In this document: positions 8,712 through 16,427 of the stretch, piece by piece
Numbering within the stretch: the stretch's first letter is position 1
Layout of the letters: each line of letters begins with the position of its first letter
Source: JAFAMB01 sp963775805
GTDB lineage: Bacteria; Verrucomicrobiota; Verrucomicrobiia; Chthoniobacterales; JAFAMB01
Direction: 5' to 3'
DNA: 64,000 nucleotides
Assembly (NCBI GenBank): GCA_963775805.1
Contig: CAVZKG010000004.1
Location: forward strand, 372,001 to 436,000
Program-made: the position numbers and the translations under genes
The notes under the pieces: model-generated
Databases searched by the model: none
Told to the model about the DNA's origin: nothing
The model's input: the letters and a program-made list of their open reading frames with translations, nothing else

Positions 8712-9662
8712 ATGGACAGACTTATAGAGGTGCTACAACAATTGGTGAACGGCATTTCGCTGGGTTCGATCTACGCCTTGATTGCGCTGGGATACACGAT
8801 GGTGTACGGCGTCCTGCGATTTATCAATTTTGCGCATGGCGATGTTTACATGCTTGGCGCTTACGCTGGATTCCTGCTGGCGCCGTTCTTTGCTCAGATT
8901 TTTCATTTTGGGGACATCGATACGTTTACGCCGCAAAACACGTTATTTATCCTATCCGGTGCCGGCTTGATCATGTTGCTATCAATGGCGATTTGCGCGG
9001 CGATCGGCGTCCTGATCGAGCGGTTTGCTTATCGCCCACTTAGAGATCGCCCCAGATTGAACGTGTTAATCACTGCAATTGGCGTTTCCCTTTTGATTCA
9101 AAACCTCACTCAGTACCGGTTCGGTGCTGAGCCGAAAGCTTTCCCGCAATTGATCCCGGTTCACGTGATTGAGGGACTCGGCAACCTCACGATCCTGACG
9201 ACTCAGGTTGCGATCATCGTCGCAACGGTTGTTCTACTGATCATCCTCCGGTTTATCGTCATGAAGACCAAGATTGGTCTCGCAATGCGTGCCCTGTCCC
9301 TTAACCCGACCGCTTGTTCGATCATGGGAGTCAACAACGATGTCGTGATTTCGTTCACGTTTGCGTTGGGATCTGCACTTGCGGCCGCGGCAGGAATCCT
9401 GGTGTCGATGGATTCTCCGTCGATTTCACCGCTGATGGGTAATCTGCCTGGGATAAAAGCGTTCGTCGCGGCGGTTCTTGGGGGCATCGGCAATATTCCT
9501 GGAGCCGCACTGGGCGGCCTGATCATTGGAATCCTTGAGACTCTGGTTGTAGCACTCGGGTTCCCGCAATGGAGGGACGCGATTGCGTTCGCTATTTTGA
9601 TTATCATTTTGCTGTTCAAGCCAAACGGAATCCTGGGCCGCGTGGAGCAGGAGAAAGTATGA
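8712..9662 (+). CDS. livH: Branched-chain amino acid ABC transporter permease LivH
   Basis: This 316-residue inner-membrane permease of the LivH family has about eight hydrophobic helices and is one half of the translocation pore. The family signature LGSIYALIALGYTMVYGVLRFINFAHGD is at the N-terminus, split here by position: LGSIYALIALGYTM then INFAHGD. The region GNLPGIKAFVAAVLGGIGNIPGA near residue 260 fits the EAA-like loop that contacts the ATPases. The stop overlaps the livM start as ATGA. It lies downstream of four binding proteins, so several receptors may share one pore. Confidence 0.95.
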   Translation: MDRLIEVLQQLVNGISLGSIYALIALGYTMVYGVLRFINFAHGDVYMLGAYAGFLLAPFFAQIFHFGDIDTFTPQNTLFILSGAGLIMLLSMAICAAIGVLIERFAYRPLRDRPRLNVLITAIGVSLLIQNLTQYRFGAEPKAFPQLIPVHVIEGLGNLTILTTQVAIIVATVVLLIILRFIVMKTKIGLAMRALSLNPTACSIMGVNNDVVISFTFALGSALAAAAGILVSMDSPSISPLMGNLPGIKAFVAAVLGGIGNIPGAALGGLIIGILETLVVALGFPQWRDAIAFAILIIILLFKPNGILGRVEQEKV

Positions 9663-10678
9663 GCCGGCGCTTGATCAGCCTGACGCTAGCATTGGTGATA
9701 TGCCTGTGCGTCTCGCTGTTCGGCGAAAAGCTCATCGCAGGGACCTTCGGATATTACTACGACATTATCCTGTCGATTGGCATCAATATCGTTCTCGCGA
9801 CGAGCTTGAATCTCGTGAATGGATATACGGGGCAGTTTTCCCTGGGCCACGCCGGGTTTATGGCGATCGGCGCTTACACCTCTGCAGCCTGGTCGAAATA
9901 TCTGGATCCGTTCGTGTTTGGTTTGCTCGGTGGTCCATCGAGCCCTTTGGCGACGAATGCCGCCATGTTTTTTTCGATGTTATTTGCCGGGCTCCTGGCG
10001 GCGGTCGCCGGGTTTGCCGTTGGGGTTCCTTCGCTGCGCTTGAAAGGGGATTACCTCGCCATCGTTACCCTCGGATTTGGTGAAATTATCCGGGTAATCA
10101 TTCTGAACACGGACTTCCTGGGCGCGGCTCGCGGATTTAATGGAATCCCGCTTTACACGAATCTTTTCTGGACCTTTGGAGCAGCAATTCTTTGCGTTTA
10201 CGTCGTCGTGAATCTTGTTCACTCGACCTATGGACGCGGATTTCTCACGGTTCGCGACGATGAAGTCGCCGCTGAGGCAATGGGGATCAACACTACGCGA
10301 TATAAGGTGGTTGCTTTCGTCGTAGCCTCCTTTTTCGCAGGAATTGCCGGCGCACTGTTTGCCCATCTGCGGCAGTACATTACCCCAGACGGTTTTAATT
10401 TTTATGTGTCGGTCGATGTCGTTGTGATCGTGATTCTCGGCGGGATGGGAAGCACAGGTGGAGTGGTCGTTGCGGCGGTTCTGCTGACGATTTTGCCCGA
10501 GATGCTACGCTCGCTTGCTCACACTCAATTCGTTCCCGAGGCGTATCGAGGGCTCTTAGAGAATCGGCTCATTCCGTACTCATTGCTGTTGATCTTTATG
10601 ATGCTCACTCGTCCGCAGGGTTTGTTCGGAGACGGAACCGCATTCAAAAAATGGTTCGGACGTTCGAGGGTTGATTGA
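9659..10678 (+). CDS. livM: Branched-chain amino acid ABC transporter permease LivM
   Basis: LivM is the second permease subunit. The 339-residue protein has about nine hydrophobic helices, with family blocks SLNLVNGYTGQFSLGHAGF near the N-terminus, YLAIVTLGFGEIIRV in the middle and GGMGSTGGVVVAA in the ATPase-coupling loop. I use the ATG inside the ATGA overlap with livH. An upstream in-frame start would add 30 residues encoded inside livH and is not supported. The stop overlaps the livG start codon by one base. Confidence 0.95.
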   Translation: MSRRLISLTLALVICLCVSLFGEKLIAGTFGYYYDIILSIGINIVLATSLNLVNGYTGQFSLGHAGFMAIGAYTSAAWSKYLDPFVFGLLGGPSSPLATNAAMFFSMLFAGLLAAVAGFAVGVPSLRLKGDYLAIVTLGFGEIIRVIILNTDFLGAARGFNGIPLYTNLFWTFGAAILCVYVVVNLVHSTYGRGFLTVRDDEVAAEAMGINTTRYKVVAFVVASFFAGIAGALFAHLRQYITPDGFNFYVSVDVVVIVILGGMGSTGGVVVAAVLLTILPEMLRSLAHTQFVPEAYRGLLENRLIPYSLLLIFMMLTRPQGLFGDGTAFKKWFGRSRVD

Positions 10679-11445
10679 TGGAGAGTCTTCTGAAACTCCA
10701 TAATTGTACCATTCGTTTTGGGGGACTGACCGCCGTTTCCCGTTTTGAAATGGAGATCAATAAGGGAGAATTGGTGGGGCTGATTGGTCCAAATGGAGCC
10801 GGAAAAACGACCGTATTCAATATGGTTACCGGCGTCTATCAACCGACGGAAGGGGATGTGGCATTGAGTGGCGAACGACTGAACGGACTCAAACCCTATG
10901 CGATCACCGCGAGAGGTATCGCGCGGACATTCCAGAACATCCGCTTGTTTGGTTCGCTCACGGTATTCGACAACGTCCGAGCAGCATTCAATATCCATCT
11001 GAAACATGGACCGATCCATGCCTTGACTCGTGGGCGGGCGTTCATCGAAGAGGAAGCCGACATCGAGAAACGTGCGATCGAGCTACTGAAAATATTCAAT
11101 CTCGAACGGCATCGCCATGTGATGTGCAAAAGCCTGCCATACGGCGATCAGCGCCGGCTAGAGATTGTTCGTGCCCTCGCAACGCAGCCGAAAGTTCTTT
11201 TACTGGATGAGCCCGCTGCTGGGATGACCCCGACCGAAAAAAGCGGTTTGATGAAACTGATCGAGTTTGTGCAGGAACGGTTTGGTATCTCGATTCTGCT
11301 CGTCGAGCACGACATGCGGGTTGTCATGGGAATCTGCAAACGCATTTACGTCCTTGATCACGGTGTCAAGATTGCGGAGGGGCGCCCGGAAGAGATTCGA
11401 AGCAACCCGAAGGTGATTGAAGCTTACTTGGGCGAGAACCCCTAG
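10678..11445 (+). CDS. livG: Branched-chain amino acid ABC transporter ATPase LivG
   Basis: LivG is one of two cytoplasmic ATPases powering the importer. The 255-residue protein shows Walker A GPNGAGKTTVF, a signature-like SLPYGDQRRLEI in place of LSGGQ (usual in LivG), Walker B VLLLDEPAAGM and the switch histidine in LLVEHDMRVV. The start is the ATG of a TGATG junction with livM; a TTG one codon earlier is less likely. Its usual partner livF does not follow directly but lies 3.4 kb downstream after two unrelated genes. Confidence 0.95.
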   Translation: MESLLKLHNCTIRFGGLTAVSRFEMEINKGELVGLIGPNGAGKTTVFNMVTGVYQPTEGDVALSGERLNGLKPYAITARGIARTFQNIRLFGSLTVFDNVRAAFNIHLKHGPIHALTRGRAFIEEEADIEKRAIELLKIFNLERHRHVMCKSLPYGDQRRLEIVRALATQPKVLLLDEPAAGMTPTEKSGLMKLIEFVQERFGISILLVEHDMRVVMGICKRIYVLDHGVKIAEGRPEEIRSNPKVIEAYLGENP

Positions 11446-11458
11446 GCTAGCGCGGTTG

Positions 11459-11842
11459 TCACGAGCGGCCGGTATTTTCCGGGGTTGCGGGTTGCTGATC
11501 AACGGGCCTGATTTCGAGCAAAAGGCCGTAGTCTAAACACGGATTGCCGTTGGCGATCTGTACGGCTTCGTCGAGACTCTGAGCGAGAATGAACCAGTAA
11601 CCGCCAATCGCTTCTTTGGACTCGCCAAAAGGGCCGTCTGTCACCACATTCGAGCGGCCGACCGTTTTACCTTGATATGTGAGCCGTTGGCCCGGCTTCA
11701 TTTTTCCTTCGTCAATCAATCGATCATACCAGATGTAGAATTGGTCGATTGCCTTCTGGATTTCATCCCTCGAGAGGTTTTCGTCCCATTGTCCCCGGCA
11801 AATCACCAGGTAATCGGATATCGGAGTCTGCTCGCTCATCAT
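11459..11842 (-). CDS. YCII-related (DGPF) domain protein
   Basis: This 127-residue protein belongs to the YCII-related/DGPFAETKE family, small ferredoxin-like-fold proteins often found beside ECF sigma factors or alone. The motif is seen as VTDGPFGESKEAIGGYWFI near residues 68-86, and an aspartate-rich start (ICRGQWDENLS) is also typical. The biochemical role of the family is not settled. It lies on the opposite strand from the Liv genes between livG and the STAND-TPR gene, so it is part of whatever inserted into the Liv operon. No sigma factor gene is adjacent. Confidence 0.85.
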   Translation of the reverse strand: MMSEQTPISDYLVICRGQWDENLSRDEIQKAIDQFYIWYDRLIDEGKMKPGQRLTYQGKTVGRSNVVTDGPFGESKEAIGGYWFILAQSLDEAVQIANGNPCLDYGLLLEIRPVDQQPATPENTGRS

Positions 11843-12002
11843 TGTCTACCTTCTATTTTAACTTAGCCAACAACCGGAATTGCGTTCAATTCAATCCTTG
11901 GCACGCTGGCTATTTTCCGAATCCCGAAACCAATTTTCGTTTCGGTTCTCAAATGGCGGACAAAATTGTCCGGTCAAACCAATGTGGTACGTTTTGGCTT
12001 GT

Positions 12003-14804
12003 ATGCCAATCCGCAGATCCGTCAGTGCCGCCAGCCAGCGTGTAGCACGACAATCCGCCTTAAAACTCTTTAGCGATCGAAACCATGAGCGGGAGCTTCT
12101 ACGCCATTTCTTCGAACGATTGGCGAGCGTCCACCAGGTGCACGACGTACGCCCTGAAAAGCCAATCCTGAGTATTTGGGGAGTCGGCGGGATCGGCAAA
12201 ACAAAATTGATGGAGAAAGCCACCGAGGAACTTGGCCAGGGGCTTGCGGGTCTGCGTTTAATTGCCCTCGATCTGGATCATGACCGGTGGACACCATCTT
12301 CCTCTGTGGCCGAGTTCTTCTGGCATTTGCGTTCCAGGCTATGGGAGGCAAAACCGCGCGGCATACGAGGCGGAACCGGCATTGAAACACCGCTTTTCGA
12401 TTATCTCTATTTCGCTCTCTGGCGGGCGCAGCATCCAGGTGAGAATTTTGCGTTGAGTGACAGCGTGTTAAAGGATCTCCTTAGCACTTCCACGCTAGGC
12501 ACCACGATCCTCGCCGACGCATCCGCAAGGTTTGCCGCGGGAGTTTACGATGTCGCTACTGCAGGTTCTGCCGTGGGTGGTCTGTTTCAGTTGCTCGGCA
12601 AAACCCTGACTTACTTACGCGACCGAGATCGCAAAGGCTTGTTGAGTAAGCGCGGATTGAACCCTGCATCTATGACCGAAAAGGAGATGGAGGCGGAGTT
12701 GGCGCCCGTCTTAGCCGCGGATGTCGAGCAATGGCTGGAGGACCATCCCAATGACGCGCTTTGCGTCGCGATTGACGGTTTTGAACGGATTCAATCAACG
12801 GCTCTAGCGGACGACATCCAAAAATATTTTGCCGACTGGTGCGGGATGCTGACGGATCCTGACGGGGCGTTCTCCGGACGCTTTGGTTGCGTGTTGCTCG
12901 GGCGAAATAAGAACCGTTGGGATGAGCTTTACGACACGGAATGGCAGACGCGAATCAGTGAACGCCGTGTTGGCGGACTCGGGAGAGAAGACGCGCTGAG
13001 ATTTCTAGAATCGGCAGCGACCTATCATAAAGAACGTGGAGACCTGACTACGGCCGACAATTTGCGAAATCATGCGCACGCGATCCTTGCGGTCACTCGC
13101 GAGCAGCGCAGGCAGGACAAACAGACGTCATTTCACCCTTATTATCTGGACCTTGCCTATGGGATTGTCCATGAGCAGGGGGTTCATTTCCAAGCCGCTG
13201 ACCTAGGCCAAACGCCGGCTGAACTGCAAATCCGCTTTCTTCGCTATCTACAAACAGGGCAACGAGAGGTGTTCGAAACCTTTCGTTGCCTGGCCCTCGC
13301 TGGCAGCTTCGATGAAGCGCTTTTCGATCATCTTGTTGAGATACGCTTGATTCCAGCCGGTTTCCATTTCGCGGCCCTCACCGGAGAAGATTACTCTTAC
13401 GTGGAGGAAATTCGCGATCTTCCCGGAACTTTCCGGTTCCATCGGTTGATGGAACTCGCCCTCATTAAAAATCAGTCAGCAAAGGCAGAGGATCGGCCCG
13501 TCGCTCGCGAGCGTATCGATATGATCTTGGATTATTTCAAAAAAAACGCCCGGTTTTCAAAACTCGCCGAGTGTTCTCCGAGACATCTCAGTGCATATCA
13601 GAAAGGGATGACGGTTGCATTCGACAGGCATCATGACCGGATATTGGACTTTCCGTCTTTGGATGCGTTCTTCGTCGTACTGGAAGAGCCATTTGATTTC
13701 ACGGCCTTCGTGGGTTTTCGAATCGATTGGTGGCGCAAGCTGGCTGATCTGTGGAAGCGCCATCAGCCAGAAGGCGAGCGGTCGCTAGATGCCTTGTCTG
13801 GTCTTGCCGCAATGCTCCATGCCCAAGGCCGGTATGGAGAAGCGCAGGATGTGGCAGATCAGATCCTTCAAAGCTCTGAGCGCGTGCTTGGATCCGAACA
13901 CCCAGACACCCTTTCGTCGGTCAACAATCTAGCCCAGGCGCTGTACGCACAAGGGAATCTGGCCAAGGCATGCAAACTCCAGGAGCAGGTGGTCGAGGCG
14001 ATGATTCGGCAGCTGGGTCAGGAGCACCCGGACACACTGACGTCGCTGAACAACCTGGCCCAGACGTTGAAAGCCCAAGGAGATCTGGCTAAGGCACGCG
14101 AGCTCGAGAAGCAGGTGCTCGAGGCGAGGGCTCGGCTTCAGGGTCAGGAGCACCCGGACACGCTCATGTCGATGAATAATCTGGCTCAGACGTTGAAAGC
14201 TCAAGGAGATCTGGCCAAGGCACACGAGCTCCAGGAGCAGGTGCTTGAGGCCAGGGCTCGGCTGCTAGGTAAGGAGCACCCGGACACATTGGCGTCGCTG
14301 AACAATCTGGCCCAGACATTGTACGCCCAAGGAGATCTGGCCGGGGCGCACAAGCTCCAGGAGGAGGTGGTCAGTGCGATGTCTCGGCTGCTAGGTAAGG
14401 AGCACCCGAACACACTGACGTCGCTGAACAACCTGGCCCAGACGCTTTACTCACAGGGAGATCTGGCTGGGGCACGCAAACTCCAGGAGCAGGTGATGGA
14501 GGCGAGGGCTCGGCTACTGGGTAAGGAGCACCCGAACACACTGACGTCGATGAACAACCTGGCCCAGACGCTTTACTCACAAAGAGATCTGGCCGGGGCG
14601 CGCAAGCTCCAGGAGCAGGTGCTCGAGGCCATGACTCGGTTGCTTGGTAAGGAGCACCCGAACACACTGACGTCGCTTAACAACCTGGCCCAGATGCTGC
14701 AAGCAGAAGGAGATTTGGCCGGGGCCGAACGGCTCAAATCTGGACCCGACGAAATTCGTAACTCCGTGCGCATTTCTCACGGGGACGTGAGAAATGCGGG
14801 CTAG
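12003..14804 (+). CDS. STAND-type P-loop ATPase with C-terminal kinesin-light-chain-like TPR array
   Basis: A large (about 933 residues) signal-transduction-type NTPase. Walker A is WGVGGIGKTKL at residues 59-69 and a Walker B-like CVAIDGFERI lies near residue 256. A winged-helix-like region follows. The C-terminus (residues 629 to about 912) is seven 42-residue TPRs of pattern LGxEHPDTLxSLNNLAQTLxxQGDLA. Such proteins (NB-ARC/NACHT-like with TPR_10/12 repeats) act as sensors or scaffolds, and some serve in phage defence, but no N-terminal effector domain is visible here. The start is uncertain: an ORF opens at a TTG at 11880 and an ATG occurs at 11982. I prefer the ATG at 12003 because a TTGTCC-N16-TACGTT pair ends just before it. 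The gene splits livG from livF. Confidence 0.82.
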   Translation: MPIRRSVSAASQRVARQSALKLFSDRNHERELLRHFFERLASVHQVHDVRPEKPILSIWGVGGIGKTKLMEKATEELGQGLAGLRLIALDLDHDRWTPSSSVAEFFWHLRSRLWEAKPRGIRGGTGIETPLFDYLYFALWRAQHPGENFALSDSVLKDLLSTSTLGTTILADASARFAAGVYDVATAGSAVGGLFQLLGKTLTYLRDRDRKGLLSKRGLNPASMTEKEMEAELAPVLAADVEQWLEDHPNDALCVAIDGFERIQSTALADDIQKYFADWCGMLTDPDGAFSGRFGCVLLGRNKNRWDELYDTEWQTRISERRVGGLGREDALRFLESAATYHKERGDLTTADNLRNHAHAILAVTREQRRQDKQTSFHPYYLDLAYGIVHEQGVHFQAADLGQTPAELQIRFLRYLQTGQREVFETFRCLALAGSFDEALFDHLVEIRLIPAGFHFAALTGEDYSYVEEIRDLPGTFRFHRLMELALIKNQSAKAEDRPVARERIDMILDYFKKNARFSKLAECSPRHLSAYQKGMTVAFDRHHDRILDFPSLDAFFVVLEEPFDFTAFVGFRIDWWRKLADLWKRHQPEGERSLDALSGLAAMLHAQGRYGEAQDVADQILQSSERVLGSEHPDTLSSVNNLAQALYAQGNLAKACKLQEQVVEAMIRQLGQEHPDTLTSLNNLAQTLKAQGDLAKARELEKQVLEARARLQGQEHPDTLMSMNNLAQTLKAQGDLAKAHELQEQVLEARARLLGKEHPDTLASLNNLAQTLYAQGDLAGAHKLQEEVVSAMSRLLGKEHPNTLTSLNNLAQTLYSQGDLAGARKLQEQVMEARARLLGKEHPNTLTSMNNLAQTLYSQRDLAGARKLQEQVLEAMTRLLGKEHPNTLTSLNNLAQMLQAEGDLAGAERLKSGPDEIRNSVRISHGDVRNAG
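13887..14740 (+). repeat. 126-bp in-frame tandem repeats encoding TPRs
   Basis: Seven units begin at about 13887, 14013, 14139, 14265, 14391, 14517 and 14643, the last one truncated. The units from 14391 on are almost identical at DNA level (GGTAAGGAGCACCCGAACAC recurs), which points to recent unit duplication or gene conversion. The first unit is the most diverged. Confidence 0.9.
14769..14798 (+). promoter_or_regulatory. 13-bp perfect hairpin at the 3' end of the STAND-TPR gene
   Basis: CGCATTTCTCACG (14769-14781) and its exact complement (14786-14798) flank a 4-base loop. It is inside the last codons of the STAND-TPR gene and about 44 bases before the livF start. No T-run follows. It could shield the mRNA end or regulate livF. 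Confidence 0.55.
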
Positions 14805-14841
14805 ACTTGAGTTCCTACCGGCTTGGGTGCTTAACTCCCTG

Positions 14842-15549
14842 ATGCTGGAAATCCAGGAACTGGAAGTCGCATATGGATCGATTGTAGCGCTGCACCGAAT
14901 CTCCCTGTCGGTTCCGACCGGCAAAATTGTCACATTGGTCGGAAGCAACGGGGCCGGCAAATCGACGACGTTGCGAGCTGTCTCGGGCCTGTTGCGCGCC
15001 CGGCATGGAAAAGTCTTGTTCGAAGGCCAGGAAATAACGAACTGGGCACCTCACCGAATTGTTGGTAAGGGGATTACGCAGGTGCCCGAGGGTCGCATGA
15101 TATTCTCGAATCTAACCGTTCTGGAGAATCTTCAGATGGGGGCTTATCGGCGTCGAGGCTCCGCGGAAGTAAAAAGAGATTTCGGTCAGATGTTCGAGAT
15201 ATTTCCGCGGCTGAAAGAACGGGAAAAACAAATGGCTGGGACGTTGAGTGGCGGGGAGCAGCAGATGTTGGCGATTGCAAGGGCGCTGATGTCCAAGCCA
15301 CGGTTTTTGATGCTGGACGAACCATCGCTCGGTATCGCTCCGATCCTTGTGAGAACGATCTTTTCAAAGATAGTGGAAGTGAACAGGCAGCTCGGAATAA
15401 CGATTTTGCTGGTTGAACAGAACGCAAATCTTGCTCTTGAGGTTTCTGATTATGGTTACGTCCTGGAGACGGGACGAATCATCCTCGAAGACGAGTCGGC
15501 CAATCTGCGCACGAACCATATGGTTAAGGAAGCGTACCTGGGTGGATAG
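14842..15549 (+). CDS. livF: Branched-chain amino acid ABC transporter ATPase LivF
   Basis: LivF is the second ATPase of the Liv importer. The 235-residue protein has Walker A GSNGAGKSTTL, signature LSGGEQQMLAIAR, Walker B FLMLDEPSLG and LLVEQNANLAL. I choose the ATG giving MLEIQELEV. The earlier in-frame ATG would add 16 unrelated residues (MRARLEFLPAWVLNSL) and overlap the preceding gene. It should work with LivG and LivHM despite the 3.4-kb gap, since no other livF is seen nearby. The usual LivG-LivF adjacency is broken by the inserted genes. Confidence 0.95.
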   Translation: MLEIQELEVAYGSIVALHRISLSVPTGKIVTLVGSNGAGKSTTLRAVSGLLRARHGKVLFEGQEITNWAPHRIVGKGITQVPEGRMIFSNLTVLENLQMGAYRRRGSAEVKRDFGQMFEIFPRLKEREKQMAGTLSGGEQQMLAIARALMSKPRFLMLDEPSLGIAPILVRTIFSKIVEVNRQLGITILLVEQNANLALEVSDYGYVLETGRIILEDESANLRTNHMVKEAYLGG

Positions 15550-15683
15550 GTTTGGACAGTGAGTCGGTGGCTTGCGGTAGTTTTCTGGTGGGATCAGGGT
15601 TAAATCGGCGAGGGGGGCGCACATTTCTTGAATATTGGTGCGGGGAATGTGTGCAACAATTGATATAAATGTTATGAGGGTGC

Positions 15684-16319
15684 ATGCCAGACGCGAACCA
15701 ATCGTTGTTTCCGCCTCATGGCGGGTATCGGCGCCTGAAAAGTTTTCAGGTCGCGGAGCTCTGTTTCGATGTGACTGTGCGATTTTGCAATAGGTACATT
15801 TCGAAACGCAGCAGGACCCACGGTCAGATGGTGCAGGCCGCACGAAGCGGGGTCCAGAACATCGCAGAAGGAAGCCAGGCCAGTGCGACCTCAAAAGAAA
15901 CCGAACTGAAACTTACGAATGTCACAAGGGCCAGTCTCGAGGAACTCAGGCTTGATTTTGAGGACTTCCTCCGGCAACGCGGCTTAAACCAATGGGGGCT
16001 CGAAGAACCGCTTCGACGCGAGTTAATCGCGGCGCGCTTTACGAGCGCAGATGCGGTCGCCGCATGGGTACGGGATGTGCATGGACGGGATGGACCATGT
16101 GGACAGAGTGGACCCGCCTTCGCGAAGGCTATGGCGGGCCGGCAGGGTAGGAGGCCCAGATATGCGGAGATTGCAGCAAAGGCTGCATTGGTGCTAATCA
16201 CTGTTGCAACGTCGTTACTGGATCGGCAGATCGAATCACTGGGAAACAAATTTATAGAAGAAGGCGGCTTCAAAGAAAGGATGTACCGCCTCAGGAAAGA
16301 GAGACGCTCAGGGCCGTAA
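15684..16319 (+). CDS. Four-helix-bundle protein with suffix domain, carrying in-frame repeat insertions
   Basis: This 211-residue protein matches the four-helix-bundle (S23/23S rRNA intervening-sequence protein-like) family with a C-terminal suffix domain. The core is HGGYRRLKSFQVAEL, GQMVQAARSGVQNIAEGSQ and ETELKLTNVTRASLEELRLD. The suffix is seen as AAKAALVLITVATSLLDRQ and EGGFKERMYR. Between WVRDVHG and RYAEIAAKAA about 25 residues (including PAFAKAMAGRQG) are encoded by dispersed repeats, not by the family. Function is unknown. It stands alone on its strand between livF and the helicase gene. Confidence 0.8.
   Translation: MPDANQSLFPPHGGYRRLKSFQVAELCFDVTVRFCNRYISKRSRTHGQMVQAARSGVQNIAEGSQASATSKETELKLTNVTRASLEELRLDFEDFLRQRGLNQWGLEEPLRRELIAARFTSADAVAAWVRDVHGRDGPCGQSGPAFAKAMAGRQGRRPRYAEIAAKAALVLITVATSLLDRQIESLGNKFIEEGGFKERMYRLRKERRSGP
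16090..16138 (+). repeat. Dispersed repeats read through inside the four-helix-bundle gene
   Basis: A GTGGAC-type repeat (16090-16115) is followed by a palindromic element, CCCGCC...GGCGGG at 16113-16138, whose reading frame gives PAFAKAMAG. The GTGGAC-type repeat recurs in inverted orientation at 16329-16363, downstream of the same gene. Confidence 0.6.
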
Positions 16320-16427
16320 CCACGCCGTGGGTCCACTCGGTCCGTTCCTGTCCACGTTGTCCATTCTCTTTCCACCCTGTCCAAATCGAAGGAGACCTTT
16401 CCTCAACCTTGGTTAGAATAATCTCCG

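Noticed and set aside
9569..9658. Upstream extension of livM
   Set aside because: It is out of frame coding within livH; the ATGA overlap gives the usual livM start.
13887..14740. Regular repeats resembling a CRISPR array
   Set aside because: The 126-bp period is an open reading frame of TPR units with no unique spacers and no cas genes.
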